This document shows, piece after piece, positions 1 to 12,439 of a DNA stretch of 64,000 nt. How positions within the stretch are numbered: position 1 is the stretch's first letter; the number at the start of each line of letters is the position of its first letter. The stretch is from Anaeramoeba flamelloides. Taxonomy: Eukaryota; Metamonada; Anaeramoebidae. Made by a program: the position numbers and the translations under genes. The stretch covers positions 372,001 to 436,000 of the forward strand of contig JANTQA010000048.1 of NCBI GenBank assembly GCA_027625915.1, given 5' to 3'. The notes beneath the pieces were generated by a model that saw only the letters and a list, made by a program, of their open reading frames with translations, ran no database searches and was not told the origin of the DNA.

Positions 1-2
1 AA

Positions 3-1845
3 AACGAAATTAAATTGCAAGATATTAACAACATTCTTAATGTTGAAGCGAAAATTAATAAAAAGCATTCTTTTGAATTGAAAACAACAGATCAGTCATT
101 AGTATTAATTGCGGAAGATGACAAAATATTTCAAAAATGGATCAAAATTTTGGAAATTTGCATGATCTTGATTCAATTAAGCAATCCTATTCCCATTTAC
201 ATGATTGGATTGAATAAGACAAAGATCAATAAGACAATTGATTTTTTTGAAGAAAAATTAAAAGAAAAGCAGGATTTACAAGAACAATTAAATAAAAATT
301 TTAATGCAACAAAGATAATTAATGTAACACTAGTACCCAAAAAAGATAACATTATTTTGGATGTATTAAAAAACGATCATCATAAAATAAAAACATCAAA
401 ATTAAACCAATATATCGATTTAACGAATTTAATTTACCAAGTCTCTGAAATCAAATACATCATTAGAAAATTATTTTCAATCCAAGCTCGTTTATATTTC
501 CCAAATCTCAAGGAAAGGCAAATTGCCTATTCAATCGCAAATAATGAAGTTGTTAAAAATGAAGAAAATGTCGATGAATTATCCTTTGATAAAAGGCAGT
601 TGTTTAAACTAATTAAACCATTGAATGAAGAATATTTTCAAGTTGAAACGAACAACCGAATTGGCAAGGTACCAATAAAAAAATTACAAATAATTAAAAT
701 TATTAAAAAAGAAAAAATACTTTTGGATGAAAAAGAAAAAACAAATTTTCAATTTAAAAATATAATTTTAAACGAATTATCAAATAGTAATTTCCCAAAT
801 TTCCATTCATCGAATAGTAGCAACACAATGAGCATCAACAGTAAAAACCATTTTAAAATCAATAGCAATTTGAATCGGAAATTTAATTCAAACAAAAATT
901 TTAAAAAGCATAGTTATCAGAATTTTTTATCATATAACCATTCAAATAAAAATATAAATGATAATTTAAAAAAAAAATTCAAAACAAATTGCCTCCTGAA
1001 TAGTAATGGCTTCAGAAAATTGACCTTTAAATATCTGGAACAAATTGAAATTGAAGAAAGTATAAGTATGAATTATCCAATTAATTTGAGTGGTTATTTT
1101 TATAGTCAATTTGAAGAAAATAAAATGGTTAAAAGATGGTTTCATTTAAAAAGTTGGTGCTTAATCGTATACAAATCACAAAACACATTAAAGCCCATAG
1201 GTGCATTTGATTTAAGACAAGTATCCACTTTACAAAACATTGAAGAAAGCAATAATAAAAAATACCAATTTTTGATCAAATTTTTTAGCGAAAATTCTTT
1301 GAAATTGGCTACAGACGATCAAAATTTAATGAAAAGTTGGTTAGAAATTTTTAATGTAATATTGTTATTTAATTATTTATTAAACCCGGTGTTTAATGTC
1401 AAGGATTTAAATCAAAGAAAGGAAAAATATTATAAAATTATTGATTGGTTACGAAAGAAAATTGACATTAATAAAAAATTATTACAAAATTTAAGCCAAT
1501 CATCGGATATCAAATATTCAATATCATCATCTCATTCTGAAAATTCATTAAAAATTAATCGCAAGTTTGATATCTATTTAAAATATCATAATTCCATTAA
1601 TGATTTAGATACTTTGGAAAATAAGAAAAGAAAGAGTGATCAAAATCATAATAACTTTAAAAAAATGAAATTTAACAAAGAAATTGAAAAAATTGAAAAA
1701 TTTAAAAATTTATTAATTTTTTGGAAAGAAAGATTCTTAAGTTATTTAATTCGAGAATTAGAACCCAATATAAAGAAAAATGAAATTAGAGCCTTTTGTT
1801 TAAATGATTCAAATATAAACAAAAATAACGAGCTTGATGATAATA

Positions 1846-1885
<40 letters not shown>

Positions 1886-4800
1886 GGAAAATTTGGAGAT
1901 AATGAATGAAGATATTAAATTCTTAAATTTTAAAAAAAATGATTTATTAATTATACTTAAAAAACCTGAAAGAGGATTTTTATTCGCAAAAACCAAGAAC
2001 ACAAAAGGTTATGTGTTTGAGAAAGATGTTGAAATTATTAGTCCCGCCTCAAAAAATATATTTTTGGAGAATAATGAAATATTTATTAATGATAATAATA
2101 ATCATAATCTTCAAATTTTAATAGAAAATGAAGAAAATGAATATATTTATTCTCAAATTGTTTTAAACCATTTGAATTTAGATTACCAATTTGATGAAGT
2201 TGAAATTGATTCAGATGACTCTCAAGAGGATTCTGAAGAAGAATTTATTGAAGAAGATAAACATATCATTATGAATCCTAATGTGGACGAACTTGATGAA
2301 TGGTTTGTTTTGAATAATAATGTAGAAGTTAAAAACGACGAGAGCGAAGATGACGACAAAGAAAACAACAACTACAAAGATAGCAATGGTCAAACAAATA
2401 ATAAAGAAATTCAAGAATTAGAAAAAATTCTTAATTTTTTACCATTGGTTTATTATAGTAAAATCATATTCAGAGACTCATCAAATAAAATAAATAAATC
2501 GCATAAAAATTGGAAAGAAAGAGAATTATTGCTTTATAATTGGTATTTGACCATTTTTAAAAAAAAAAAAATATTAAAAATTCTTAATCTTCATAAGCTT
2601 GAGTCAATTGAAATTTATTTAATACCTGAATATGATTTTTCTTTTTTAATTAAATTTGAAAATAATAAAAGTTATTTATTTGTAGTTAATTCAATAATTG
2701 AATTACAAACTTGGTTTACTTATTTTTCAATTATAATAATCATTAATAATTTATTAAAACCAATAAGCTCCCAGAAGAAAGAAATAGTAAAATCAAAGTA
2801 TCATATATTAATAGATTGGCTAAATAAAGAAGCGATAAAATCAACTGAATTTTTTAGTCAACTAAATGTAATTTTTAATAAAAACAAATTATTTAATCAA
2901 AAAAAAATTAAAAATAAAAGCACTTTGAATTTTAGGAATATTTATTATAATAATAGAATTTGCTTTAGAAAAAAGTTTTTAAATACATTACCAGATTGGA
3001 AGAATTATTTTATTGCTAGATATTGTAATTTATTTTATACTGATAATAAAATTAGCAATTTAAGAATATTTTGTAAAAATGAAAATAATAATAATAATAA
3101 TGATAATAATAATTCTGATAATAATAATAAGATGGAAGAGTTTGTATATAAAAAGTATGAGATTTTTTTATTCAAAGAAGAAATAACTGATCAGTATATA
3201 TGTATAAATAAAAATAATATGGAAGGGCTTGTATCAAAAATGAATTCAAAAAAAATCAATATATTAAATGGACGAGATATGCAATTGGATATAAAAATAG
3301 ATTTAATTTATGAAAATTCTGATGTTATGGAATATAATAATATTAAAAAGGGCAATAACGTTAATGATAAAGACAATGACGAAAAGGAAAAGCATAAAGA
3401 TGAAGAAAAGGAGTATTTAGTGAATTCAAAGGAATTTGATGTAAAGGGGATAGTTAATCAAGAAAATTTAAATGATTTACCAAATAAAGAATCCAAGATA
3501 ATTACTAATCAATTATTAAAATTTTGGAAAAATTCGCCAGATGATAATTTATATTTCCCAATTTATTGTAAAAGTTATACTTATCGAAATCCAATATCTT
3601 CAATGGAAATATATGGTATTAGTAGATGGGCAGAATTATACGGATGGTTATTTATCGAATATGAGAGTGAAAAGAAACAAAAAATTAAATTGGTTCATGA
3701 TTTTAGAAACATCCAATCAATTAAACAAAAGATCATTGAAAAAAATAATAATAATTTCCAATATAGTATTAAAATTGAAACCTATGATTTCAAAAAGAAA
3801 TTTTATTTAGAATCTATTAAAGATTTAGAAAAATGGGTAAATTCCTTAAACCAATTAAAGTATTTGATTTCAACTGTTTCATTAAAATCCATTTACCAAA
3901 ATAATGAAATCAAAATTTTTAGACTATTAACCATATTAAATTCAATACAAAACACAATTTTAAAATTAAAAAGTAAAAAATTAACAAATAAAAACTTGTC
4001 GCATTTCTTTATTGAATCTGAACAAATAAATAAACCGATGAACAAGAATGTTACTGGAAATGAAAATAAGAGCTCTAATGATGATGTTGGGAATATCGCT
4101 GATAGTATTAACAAAAAAAAAAGAATAAAATGGAATAATTTAATAGATCACTTAAAAATATGGAAAATCAGGATTTTGGTTCAAATTTTGAAACTGGATA
4201 AAAATATCATTAATTTAAATTTTTTTGAAATTGAAAATATTGGGCTAGTTTGGAACATTAGCAATAAAAATAATTTTTTGAAAGTCAAAAAATATGAGTG
4301 GGTAATCATCTTGGAAAATGAAATTAAAAAAAATCAAAAATTAATTCATTGTAAAAAAATCAATAATCAAAATGAAACGGGTTATTTATCTCAAAACGAT
4401 CTTTTTATAATCCAAAGAAAGCAATTAAATCAGAGTATCACTATCGATTTTTCAGAATTATTTGATAAAATGCCTCATAAAAAAATGAGTAAACAGAAAT
4501 TGAAAAAAAAGCCAATGGTGTTTTATAGGAGTAATTTGTTGTTTTTAAAGTCTAACTTGCTGAATTCAAAATGGGTTGAAGGTTGGATCGAATTAAATGG
4601 CAATAAATTGCGGATTTATTCAAACAAATCTGAAAAAAAAAAAAACAAAAAAAAGACTATTCATAAATTTAAAGTGAAAAATTTTGTTATTAATGAAAAA
4701 ATTGATCTGAATAATTACCCCTTAATAACTAGCTACAATGTTATCAATCAAGATTTCTTTTTTGAAATAAAATTCCTGAACCAAAACGACAAATCTTTAT

Positions 4801-6791
4801 TATTTTATTCAATAAATAAAGAAAATAAGGATAATTGGATCAATTATTTTTCAATATTAAAGCAATTCCAGCAATTTGAAACCTTAGTTTTACAAAAAGA
4901 TTATAATGTAAATAACAGAATTGAAAATATTAATAATTTATTAAATTATTTAAATAATTTGATCAAGAATTTAAATAACAAAAGAAAGAGCCAAATCAAT
5001 AAATTCCATTCCTATTTAGAAAAAATATCGCAATATGCCAATCAATTAGTATTATTAGATAAAAAATTGCAATTGACTCAAAAGAAAATTGTCCGTTCAA
5101 TCAAATATCGGAAAAAAATTTTATCAAGATTACTCTATTTAAATAATAATAAGGAGGAGGAAGAGAAGGGTAACAAAAAGAAAAACAATGGAAATAATAA
5201 TGCCAAAGGAAAAATGAGCGGGGGAAATGTGTGTGGAAAGGAAAAGGGGGGTGGTAATAGCAATGAAGGGGGGGACGATAAGGACACGGATAATGAAAAG
5301 GTTAAAAAGCAAAAAGTATATTTAATAAATCCGTATATCGAAGAGAATAAAATTATAATCAATTCAAAAGAATGGTTAGATATAATTGAAAACTTTAAAA
5401 TGGATAATATGGTAATGGTAAAAAAAAATAATTTAGAATATTTGCTCCCTAATAATATTTTGGTAATCGTCACCGAAGCAGAGCCAGAAATCTTTTTAGA
5501 AAAGCACCTCAAAAAGAAAAAATCAAAATTAAATAGTTTTAAAAATAAAAAAGCCCTAAAATTTTCGAAAAAATCGTCTGATAGAAAAACACAATCACAA
5601 GACCTTATTAAATGCCAATTATTACATAATAAACTTCAATTATTAAAAAAATTATTTCAACAAGATTATAATTGGGATTTTACCAAAATTGTCATTTCTA
5701 CTATCAATAGTGCAGATATGAACATTTTAGCAAAGTCCTTTGTCCATTTATTTGAATATTTTGATAACTCCCTAGAATTTTTTAAATTTTTGATTAAAAA
5801 TGAAGTTGATAATACAGAATTCGAATCGACCTTATTTAGAGGTAATTCAATAACTTCGAAGGTAATGTCAATTTTTGCAAAAACTATTTGCTCGGATTTT
5901 ATTGTCAAATCATTAAAGCCAACAATCACTGAAATAATTAATTGTAAATATTCTTTGGAAATAAACCCAGACAAATTTAATATTCAAAGCCAGAATCAGA
6001 ACCAGAATCAGAATCAGAGTCAGAATGAGAATGAGAACAATAACGATAACGATAACGATAATGTGGAACAGGAAACCTTAGAAATAAATCAACAAATGTT
6101 AGTTTCATTTGCAAAAAAGATTTTTAATGAGATCATAAATTCAATGAAATATCTTCCCTTAATAATAAGAGATCTATGTTGGCAATTGTCTGAAATTACT
6201 AAAAAAAAATTCCCGAACTCTAAATATATTGTTTTAGCTGGCTTCATTTTTTTAAGACTGTTGTGTCCCGCCATATTATTGCCAGACCAATATGGGATAT
6301 GTGATAAGCCTCCTAATAGATCCGACCGTAAAAAGTTAATATCTATATCAAAAATAATCCAAAACATTGCCAACCAAGCCCTACTTAAAGAAAAATTTAT
6401 GAAAGAGCTTAATTTTGTAATCGAATCAAATATACCTGTAATGAAAAATGTAATGGACGATTTGCTAAAACCTTGCTTTTCTTGTTTAAATAAGAACAAC
6501 GAACATTTAATCATTATTGGAAAGGCAGATGAGCAACATTTTTTAGGCTTTAAAGACAAAGTTAAGTTTGCAAACCACATCTTAATACCTTTAAAGCAAT
6601 TGAATACAAACACTATTAATTTAAATTTAAAATACGAAAAATTTCAAGTTAATGACCAACAAATTTTTTTCCATTTAGAAAAAATTTTTAAATTATTTTT
6701 AATCCCTCAATATTCTGAAAAGTTATTAGATAATCTAAAAGAGCATTCAGATTTATCAACAGTTATTAAGGAAATACTTAAAAAAAATTAA
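3..6791 (+). CDS. Multi-PH/SH3-like Ras GTPase-activating protein (5' partial)
   Basis: Likely stimulates GTP hydrolysis by Ras-type GTPases at membranes. The frame is open at the left edge, so the true start lies outside the window; about 2,260 residues are visible with no intron. Counting from nucleotide 15: the tail of a PH domain (to about residue 55), SH3-like (158-226), PH (357-457), SH3-like (591-676), PH (809-916), SH3-like (1015-1084), PH (1190-1285), SH3-like (1401-1469), PH (1501-1622), coiled Lys/Asn-rich linker, weak SH3-like (1769-1819), RasGAP (1880-2155). The RasGAP part is convincing: FRGNS with arginine finger R1942, and FLRLLCPAI at 2079. PH segments keep the C-terminal Trp. 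The SH3-like calls rest on spacing and a terminal G-x-hydrophobic pattern and are weaker. Asn and acidic runs fill the linkers. The catalytic residues are intact, so activity is inferred. Confidence 0.9.
1840..1885 (+). repeat. In-frame AAT trinucleotide run (poly-Asn)
   Basis: A run of AAT codons inside the RasGAP gene encodes about 16 Asn interrupted once by Ser. It lies in the linker within an SH3-like segment and is typical of AT-rich protist proteins. Confidence 0.9.
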
Positions 6792-7101
6792 AAAATTTTT
6801 TATTTTAGATTATTTTTTTTTTCTTTTTGTTAAGGAGTTTTTATTTTTTATTTTTTATTTTTTATTTTTTATATACTTTTAATAAAATTATATTGTCTTA
6901 ATTTCTCATTTAAAGTTTTTTGTTTTTTCAAATTGAATCTCGTTCTAAAAATTATTAAAAATAATAATAAAAAAAAAAAAGTAAAAATTAAATGTGATTA
7001 TTGTATTCAATATTATGAAATAATAAATTATTTCATTTGATGCTGTGAAAGATCTTAATTTATGAGAATCAAATGGAATAAAAAAAATGTCAAAAATTCT
7101 A

Positions 7102-7637
7102 AATCCCAATTCAAAATTTTTAACATACCAAAATAAATTTTTTGAAAAAAAAATCTTATTTAATCAATTCAAGAAGAAATATCAAATTAGAACCATCAGC
7201 TAATTTGAAATTTTAATAATTATTTATAACTTACAATACTCACAAAAAAACCAAAAATAAATAATTATCAATACTAATAAATTATTGGTGTGTTAAAAAT
7301 TTTGGAGTGAGCAAAACAAAAAAATGTATGGATAAATTTGTTTAAATTCTATTAGGAATATTGATCGATCAAAAGGTTAGATAACATTTACTAATTTTAT
7401 TGGGGTTCTTCTATTTTAAACAACTCAGCCTTAACCAAATACCAATCATTATAAAAAAATTATGATCTAACGAAAAAAGTTATCTAATTCAAAAAAAGAA
7501 ATGCAAATAAACAACTAAAAGTTGAAAAAATGATTTTCATATTTTACAAAAATAATATTTATTCCAATTTGTAAGGAATTGTATAATTTTGATTGTATGG
7601 ACAGTTCTAACTGTGTTGAAAATTTTGAATTTCAGTT
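7102..7637 (+). mobile_element. MITE family A, copy 1 (complete)
   Basis: A 536-bp element flanked by TA on both sides (7100-7101 and 7638-7639). The left end contains AATTCAAAATTTTTAACA and the right end is its imperfect inverse. A third inverted copy of the terminal motif (GGTGTGTTAAAAATTTTGG) sits internally at 7288-7306. The same layout recurs at 36854 and 58412. No coding capacity. TA flanks suggest mobilisation by a Tc1/mariner-type transposase (inference). Confidence 0.85.
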
Positions 7638-8164
7638 TAGATAAGAAACTAAATTAAAGAGTTATACTGAGAAAAAATACAGAGAAACTCTTTAATTTTG
7701 CTGATCAAAATTATGATATTTATTGCTCTTGTCGGGAATTAAACATCAAAACTTATCTAGTTAAAAAACTTAAGGTAATATAGAAAAAGTAATAATTGAA
7801 AATTGAAAACAAAAAATACTTAAAATAGTAAAAATTATATATATATATAATCCGGGTACCTAGTGCGCCAAACTGGGAGGCAGTGTCTATGCTCTTTTTA
7901 AATTTAAAAGTATTGAATATAATCAAAGATTTCACTCAAATCTTACTAATTACAAAAAAGCCTAACAACGGCGGGATACCAATTATTATTCATAGATTGT
8001 GGATTTTTATCTATAATCGATATTCTTTTTATCGGGCTTTTACTCCTCCTTTGAATTATGGGTATTTGTCTTCAAGTGTCCTAGAATATCTTTGTTTTTT
8101 GTTAATTTTTGAAATCAAGAGAAAATTTCTTAAATTTTATTTTAATTTATAGAATTAAAAAAAA

Positions 8165-8255
8165 AGATAAAAGGGTTTTTCCAGAATTTGAAAGAATTTA
8201 GTAAAATCAGTAATTTTACTCCATTCTTTCAAAGACTAGAAAACCTAAGAAAAAA
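8165..8255. repeat. Family G hairpin unit, copy 1
   Basis: Quasi-palindrome: TTTTCCAGAATTTGAAAG is followed, after about 45 bp, by its imperfect inverse ending in GAAAACCTA. The same hairpin recurs at about 21.6, 31.8-32.1, 36.2-36.5 and 54.4 kb. Confidence 0.65.
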
Positions 8256-9358
8256 TGTCTAATTTAATTTTAATTTGGTCTTACAAATTATATTATTATT
8301 TTTTATTGATTTTTTAATTATTTTTCTGTTTTTTTTATATGATATATTTTTCTTTAATTACTCATATTTCTAAATAAATAAAGAAAGAAAAAGGTTTATA
8401 TATACATATACAAAGAAATTGAATAAATGGGAAAATATTTTTTTAATTGAAAATTTTGGTTTAACCGAAAAGATTTTCTGAAATGAAATGAAAGGTTTTT
8501 ATTTTTTTTTCATTTTTTTTTTTTTTTTTCCTTTTAAAATATTTCTTTGTAATTGTAAAATCCTTCTAAACTATGTTTCTGTCACATAATTTCTAGAAAA
8601 ATATTTAAATATCAATTATTATTTAGAAGTGGAATTTATAAACTTCAAAAGAAATAAATAAAATAATATAGACCAAGGAAGGGCACATCTGTGTATGAAG
8701 TAAACCTAATCCATCAAACAATTTTCAAAAAAACTGAAAAACTAAAATTCTTATTGTAAACCATTTAGAGAAAGAATAATGTTTTTTTTGATCTTCCAAT
8801 TTATGATCAAATAAAAATCCAAATAGAAATCAAGAAGGATTTTTTTACAACCGTTTTCTTTATTTAGCTAACATTGAAAAACACTTTTTTATTTTTTGAA
8901 AATCAATCTGGCAATAAAAAAAAAATTCTGCCAATGAATTAGTATATCAAAAAAAATCAAAAAAAAAAAAAAAAGTGAAAAAGTGAAAAAACTCTGATTA
9001 AATTTCAGATAAACCGGAGTTAACCTTTTAAATCGTCTTTATTCGATAATAAAGTATAATACTAAATAAATAAATAAAAATGAAATTGTATTCAAATTGC
9101 TAACAAGGAAGACTTAGTATGCAAAAAAAAATAATAATAATAATAAACAATTAAAACACCTAACAATCGATGTGTTCAAACCTTTTTTGAAATATCTCAA
9201 TAAATAAACTCTGTTTCAGTCAAATAAAAATTTTTTTTATTGAAAAAATATAACAAATTTCATAGTTGAATTGTGTATGTTTCTCAAAATATATTTTAAA
9301 TTTTCAAAATCTGATTATTATTTCTAATTTTGTTAAATTTTGTTTTTTTTGTTTTTTG

Positions 9359-9359
<1 letters not shown>

Positions 9360-9409
<50 letters not shown>
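9360..9409. repeat. 50-base poly-T run
   Basis: An uninterrupted run of 50 T in intergenic DNA, the longest homopolymer noticed in the window. Its length may be inaccurate in the assembly. Confidence 0.9.
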
Positions 9410-9410
<1 letters not shown>

Positions 9411-10154
9411 AATTTTTCAAAAACAATATTTGAAATTCCAAATTAACTTCGAAGAAAACTATGGTTTTGTGTCTTTTAAAATTCATACATTAACAATTAA
9501 AAAATCTTATTGGCAACACTTTTCTATTTCTAGAGAAATTGAGAAATTTTTTACCCAATCTTCCAATGAGTGTCTCAAAAATTTTTTTAACATTTTATAA
9601 TAGGTAAAAGATAAAGTTTGTTTAGACATTTCTTTTGAAATTGTGGACTTTAATCCAAAGTTAATCAATACTCGAATTTCTAAACAATCTAAGTTAAGTT
9701 GATTCGTAAAAAAAAATTATTTTTTTATTTTTGGCTCGGCAACTTTGAGTGAAATGGAGTTTATAATTCACTATAATATTTATTAAATAAACAAAAAGTA
9801 TTCACTTTATTATGTAACTTGATAGTAAATATTAGAATTTCGTCTCAAAATTAAAAAATAGTCAAAAATTTCAAAAATGAAAAAAAAAAAAAAAAAAAAA
9901 TTTGTTTCACATATTTTATTTTCAGCAAAAGAATAAATAAATATTACCAAAATAAATAATATATTCTTCAAAAAGAAAAAATGATTTTGAAATATTCAGG
10001 TAGTTTTTAAGATCTAAACAATGTTTGTTTAAGCATTTAAAAACTGCTTCATGATTATTATTCAAGAAAACTAAAAATTTTTGGTAAAAATAATTGTATC
10101 GAAAAATATAATTTTTTGAAATAAATACACAGCAATTAGATTCTAATTTGATAT

Positions 10155-10973
10155 TTATTTTTCTTTTAACTTTTCCATTTCTTTTTCATTTACATCTTTG
10201 TGTATGTTTTGGTTCGTGTTTTCTTTCTCTTCTCCAGTCTCTTGTTCTGTATTTGCATTGTTTTTGAGCAGATGTTGTTTTGGAGAACTAAATAAATTCA
10301 TGTTAACAAATTGTTTATGAAAGGATTCCAGTTCATTTTCATTGATGTTTTTGAGTTGAATTTTTTTTTTTGGTTCAGTATTTTCTGGATCAATAATTGT
10401 TTCTTCTGTAAATTTCTTATCGTTGTATTGTCTTTTCCTCAGAATTTTTTCACTTTTTTTGCCATCTTTCATTTTTTTTTCATGATGTATTTCTTGAATC
10501 TTCTTTTCCCCTTGTTGGTCCATAGAAAAATATTTTTTTGAATAAAATTCAAAAGAATAATTTTTTTTGTTCTCTTTCTCTATTTCTTCTTCTTCTTCTT
10601 CTTCTTCTTTTTCAATTTGGGTTTCATTTACTTTTTCTATTTTTTGTTGGGTTTCTATTTTATTGTTTTGATCTTTTTTGGTGCTTAGTTCTTCTTCCGA
10701 TTCTTCTTCCAAAGTCCAAAATTTCTGGAAAGAATTTTCCATTTCAGAAAAAACATCTCCAAAATAGTTTTCTATCATATTTCGTCTTTTTGTATGTGCC
10801 TGTACTTCTTGGTTTATACGATTTTTGTTATTATTCTTTTCATTGTTGTTTCTTACAGATTCGCGTTCACTTTCACTTTCACTTGTTATCAAAAAATGAT
10901 AATTGAAGAAACTTGGGTATGATGAAAGTCTCGAAAATAATGAAAATCTTGGAGAAAATAATCTAGCAAGCAT
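10155..10973 (-). CDS. Acidic low-complexity protein of unknown function
   Basis: Intronless 272-residue frame. The first about 25 residues (starting MLARLFSPRFSLFSRLSSY) are rich in Arg, Ser and hydrophobics and lack acids, as in mitochondrial or hydrogenosomal presequences. Then come an Asn/Arg segment, an acidic Glu stretch near 121-135 and a Lys/Glu-rich C-terminus. Residues about 140-195 (FYSKKYFSMDQQGEKKIQEI, then repeated charged strands) faintly recall the myeloid-leukaemia-factor pattern of alternating Tyr/Ser and Lys/Glu strands, but this is too weak for a name. Composition and the single ATG at 10973 support a real gene; it stands alone on this strand with more than 3 kb on each side. 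Function unknown. Confidence 0.7.
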   Translation of the reverse strand: MLARLFSPRFSLFSRLSSYPSFFNYHFLITSESESERESVRNNNEKNNNKNRINQEVQAHTKRRNMIENYFGDVFSEMENSFQKFWTLEEESEEELSTKKDQNNKIETQQKIEKVNETQIEKEEEEEEEEIEKENKKNYSFEFYSKKYFSMDQQGEKKIQEIHHEKKMKDGKKSEKILRKRQYNDKKFTEETIIDPENTEPKKKIQLKNINENELESFHKQFVNMNLFSSPKQHLLKNNANTEQETGEEKENTNQNIHKDVNEKEMEKLKEK

Positions 10974-12047
10974 TGGGAAGTGTTTGAATGAGTTTGTTAA
11001 GTTTTTTTTTGGGTGTTTAAAAAAATAAGTAAAATATAAAAATGAATGTATTTTTGATTTTCAACCTTTTATACTTTTTTGATTTAAAAAAAGTGATGAT
11101 TAATTTGTTCACTTCTTTTTCTTTTCATCCAAGATCTTTTAGAAACTAGACTTGAGAAATGGGTTTGATTTGGCTTATTGAAATTTTTGGTTTTGGTGTG
11201 AATTGATGGCTAATGATTATTCATCAAATTTTTTTTTTAAAAATTTTGTGTTTCAATTGATACGAGATAGCTTTGATTTTTGTTTGTTCGTAAAGATATT
11301 ATGTGGTGTTTTTTCTTCTTTTGCAAATTCATCAGATCTTAGCATTGAATAAATAAAAGAAAAAAAAATTGTGATCAGAAAAAAAAGTTTTTTTTTGATC
11401 CTAAAATCCTCAAAAAATGATCATTTTTTCAGAAAATCGCAAGATAAACTTTCAAAAATTGTGGTCACTTTTTTGACTTTAGAACACTTTTGTTTTTTTT
11501 GAAATTATCTCTAATTTTGAAAATAAATAAAAGATAAAAATAAACATCTTTCAATTTAAAAGTTTTTTAAGAATTGAAACTTGGAAAAAATGTCAATTCC
11601 AAAATCTTTGTTTTTTAGGCTTTACCAAAAAGAGTTTCTGGAAATTGAAAGTTAAAAACCATTTTTCTTTTCGATAACTTTTAAAAAATTTTTTCAATAC
11701 AAATTCAAAATGTTATCTTTTATTAATTATTATTTTTTTTCTCTTGAATGGATTATAAAATTTTGTATCAAGTATTTGAAATTTGAATAAATTGAACAAA
11801 TTCCAGAAACCGAAATCTTGAATACTGTCAGTCTAAAAGTTCCTAAAATCCATGGTATTTTTTTTATGTATTATTTTCTTTGTGTTGTGACTAAAATAGA
11901 ATATCCATGTTCGAATATTTGAAAATTAAGTGATTAATAATTTCATTCAAGAGTTGTTGTGTTTATTTATATCTTATGTGAAATACAATGAATTATTTTT
12001 AAAGTACTTTGAAAAAATACATGATGTTATAATATGTAATCTACACA

Positions 12048-12160
12048 ATTATTAATTCTTAATTGTAGGAAAATTGTTGTGTAATTTCTTTTATTTAATA
12101 TCTAATCCTTATCATAACTATTATCATTTTCCCATTAATATATGAAAATTTTCCATACAA
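12048..12160 (+). mobile_element. Fragment of MITE family C
   Basis: About 70 bp (around GGAAAATTGTTGTGTAATTT) closely matches the inner part of the C terminal repeat at 24.6 and 39.17 kb. The rest of the element is not recognisable, so this is a truncated or internally deleted copy. Confidence 0.5.
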
Positions 12161-12439
12161 GTTCCCAAAAATATAACCTTCGTTATTTGTTGAAGAAACC
12201 AAAGTTCTTGCTAAAAATTGATGAGTGAGGCAACCACAATTAATAAATTTTTATTACTATTATTTTCAAATTGAAAATAATAAATTTTATCTAATAGTAA
12301 CTCAAATAAAGAGATTAAAATCAACAAAAGTTAAGATTGTTATGATCAAATGATCTTGTGAAGATCTTGATTTTTTTTTGGATGTTTAATACCATAGTTG
12401 GATAAATATTTGAGAATCTACAACAAAAATTTTTCTATC

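Larger units (their letters stand above)
6792..10154. other. Intergenic stretch with repeats, no gene seen
   Basis: AT-rich spacer between the RasGAP gene and the minus-strand gene at 10155. It holds one complete A element, one hairpin unit of family G and a 50-T run (listed separately). An unusually GC-rich patch lies at about 7848-7893. Short open frames in it have no recognisable similarity and are probably chance. Confidence 0.7.

Noticed and set aside
1742-2002. Minus-strand frames inside the RasGAP gene (also 2211, 3893, 5135, 5666, 6089)
   Set aside because: Shadows of the long coding frame; composition is poly-Leu or Phe from reversed Asn and Lys codons.
7848-7893. Possible tRNA gene in the GC-rich patch
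   Set aside because: No cloverleaf: T-loop and anticodon stem cannot be formed.
10311-10906. Plus-strand frames over the acidic protein gene
   Set aside because: Phe/Leu-rich antisense shadows of the Glu/Lys-rich minus-strand gene.
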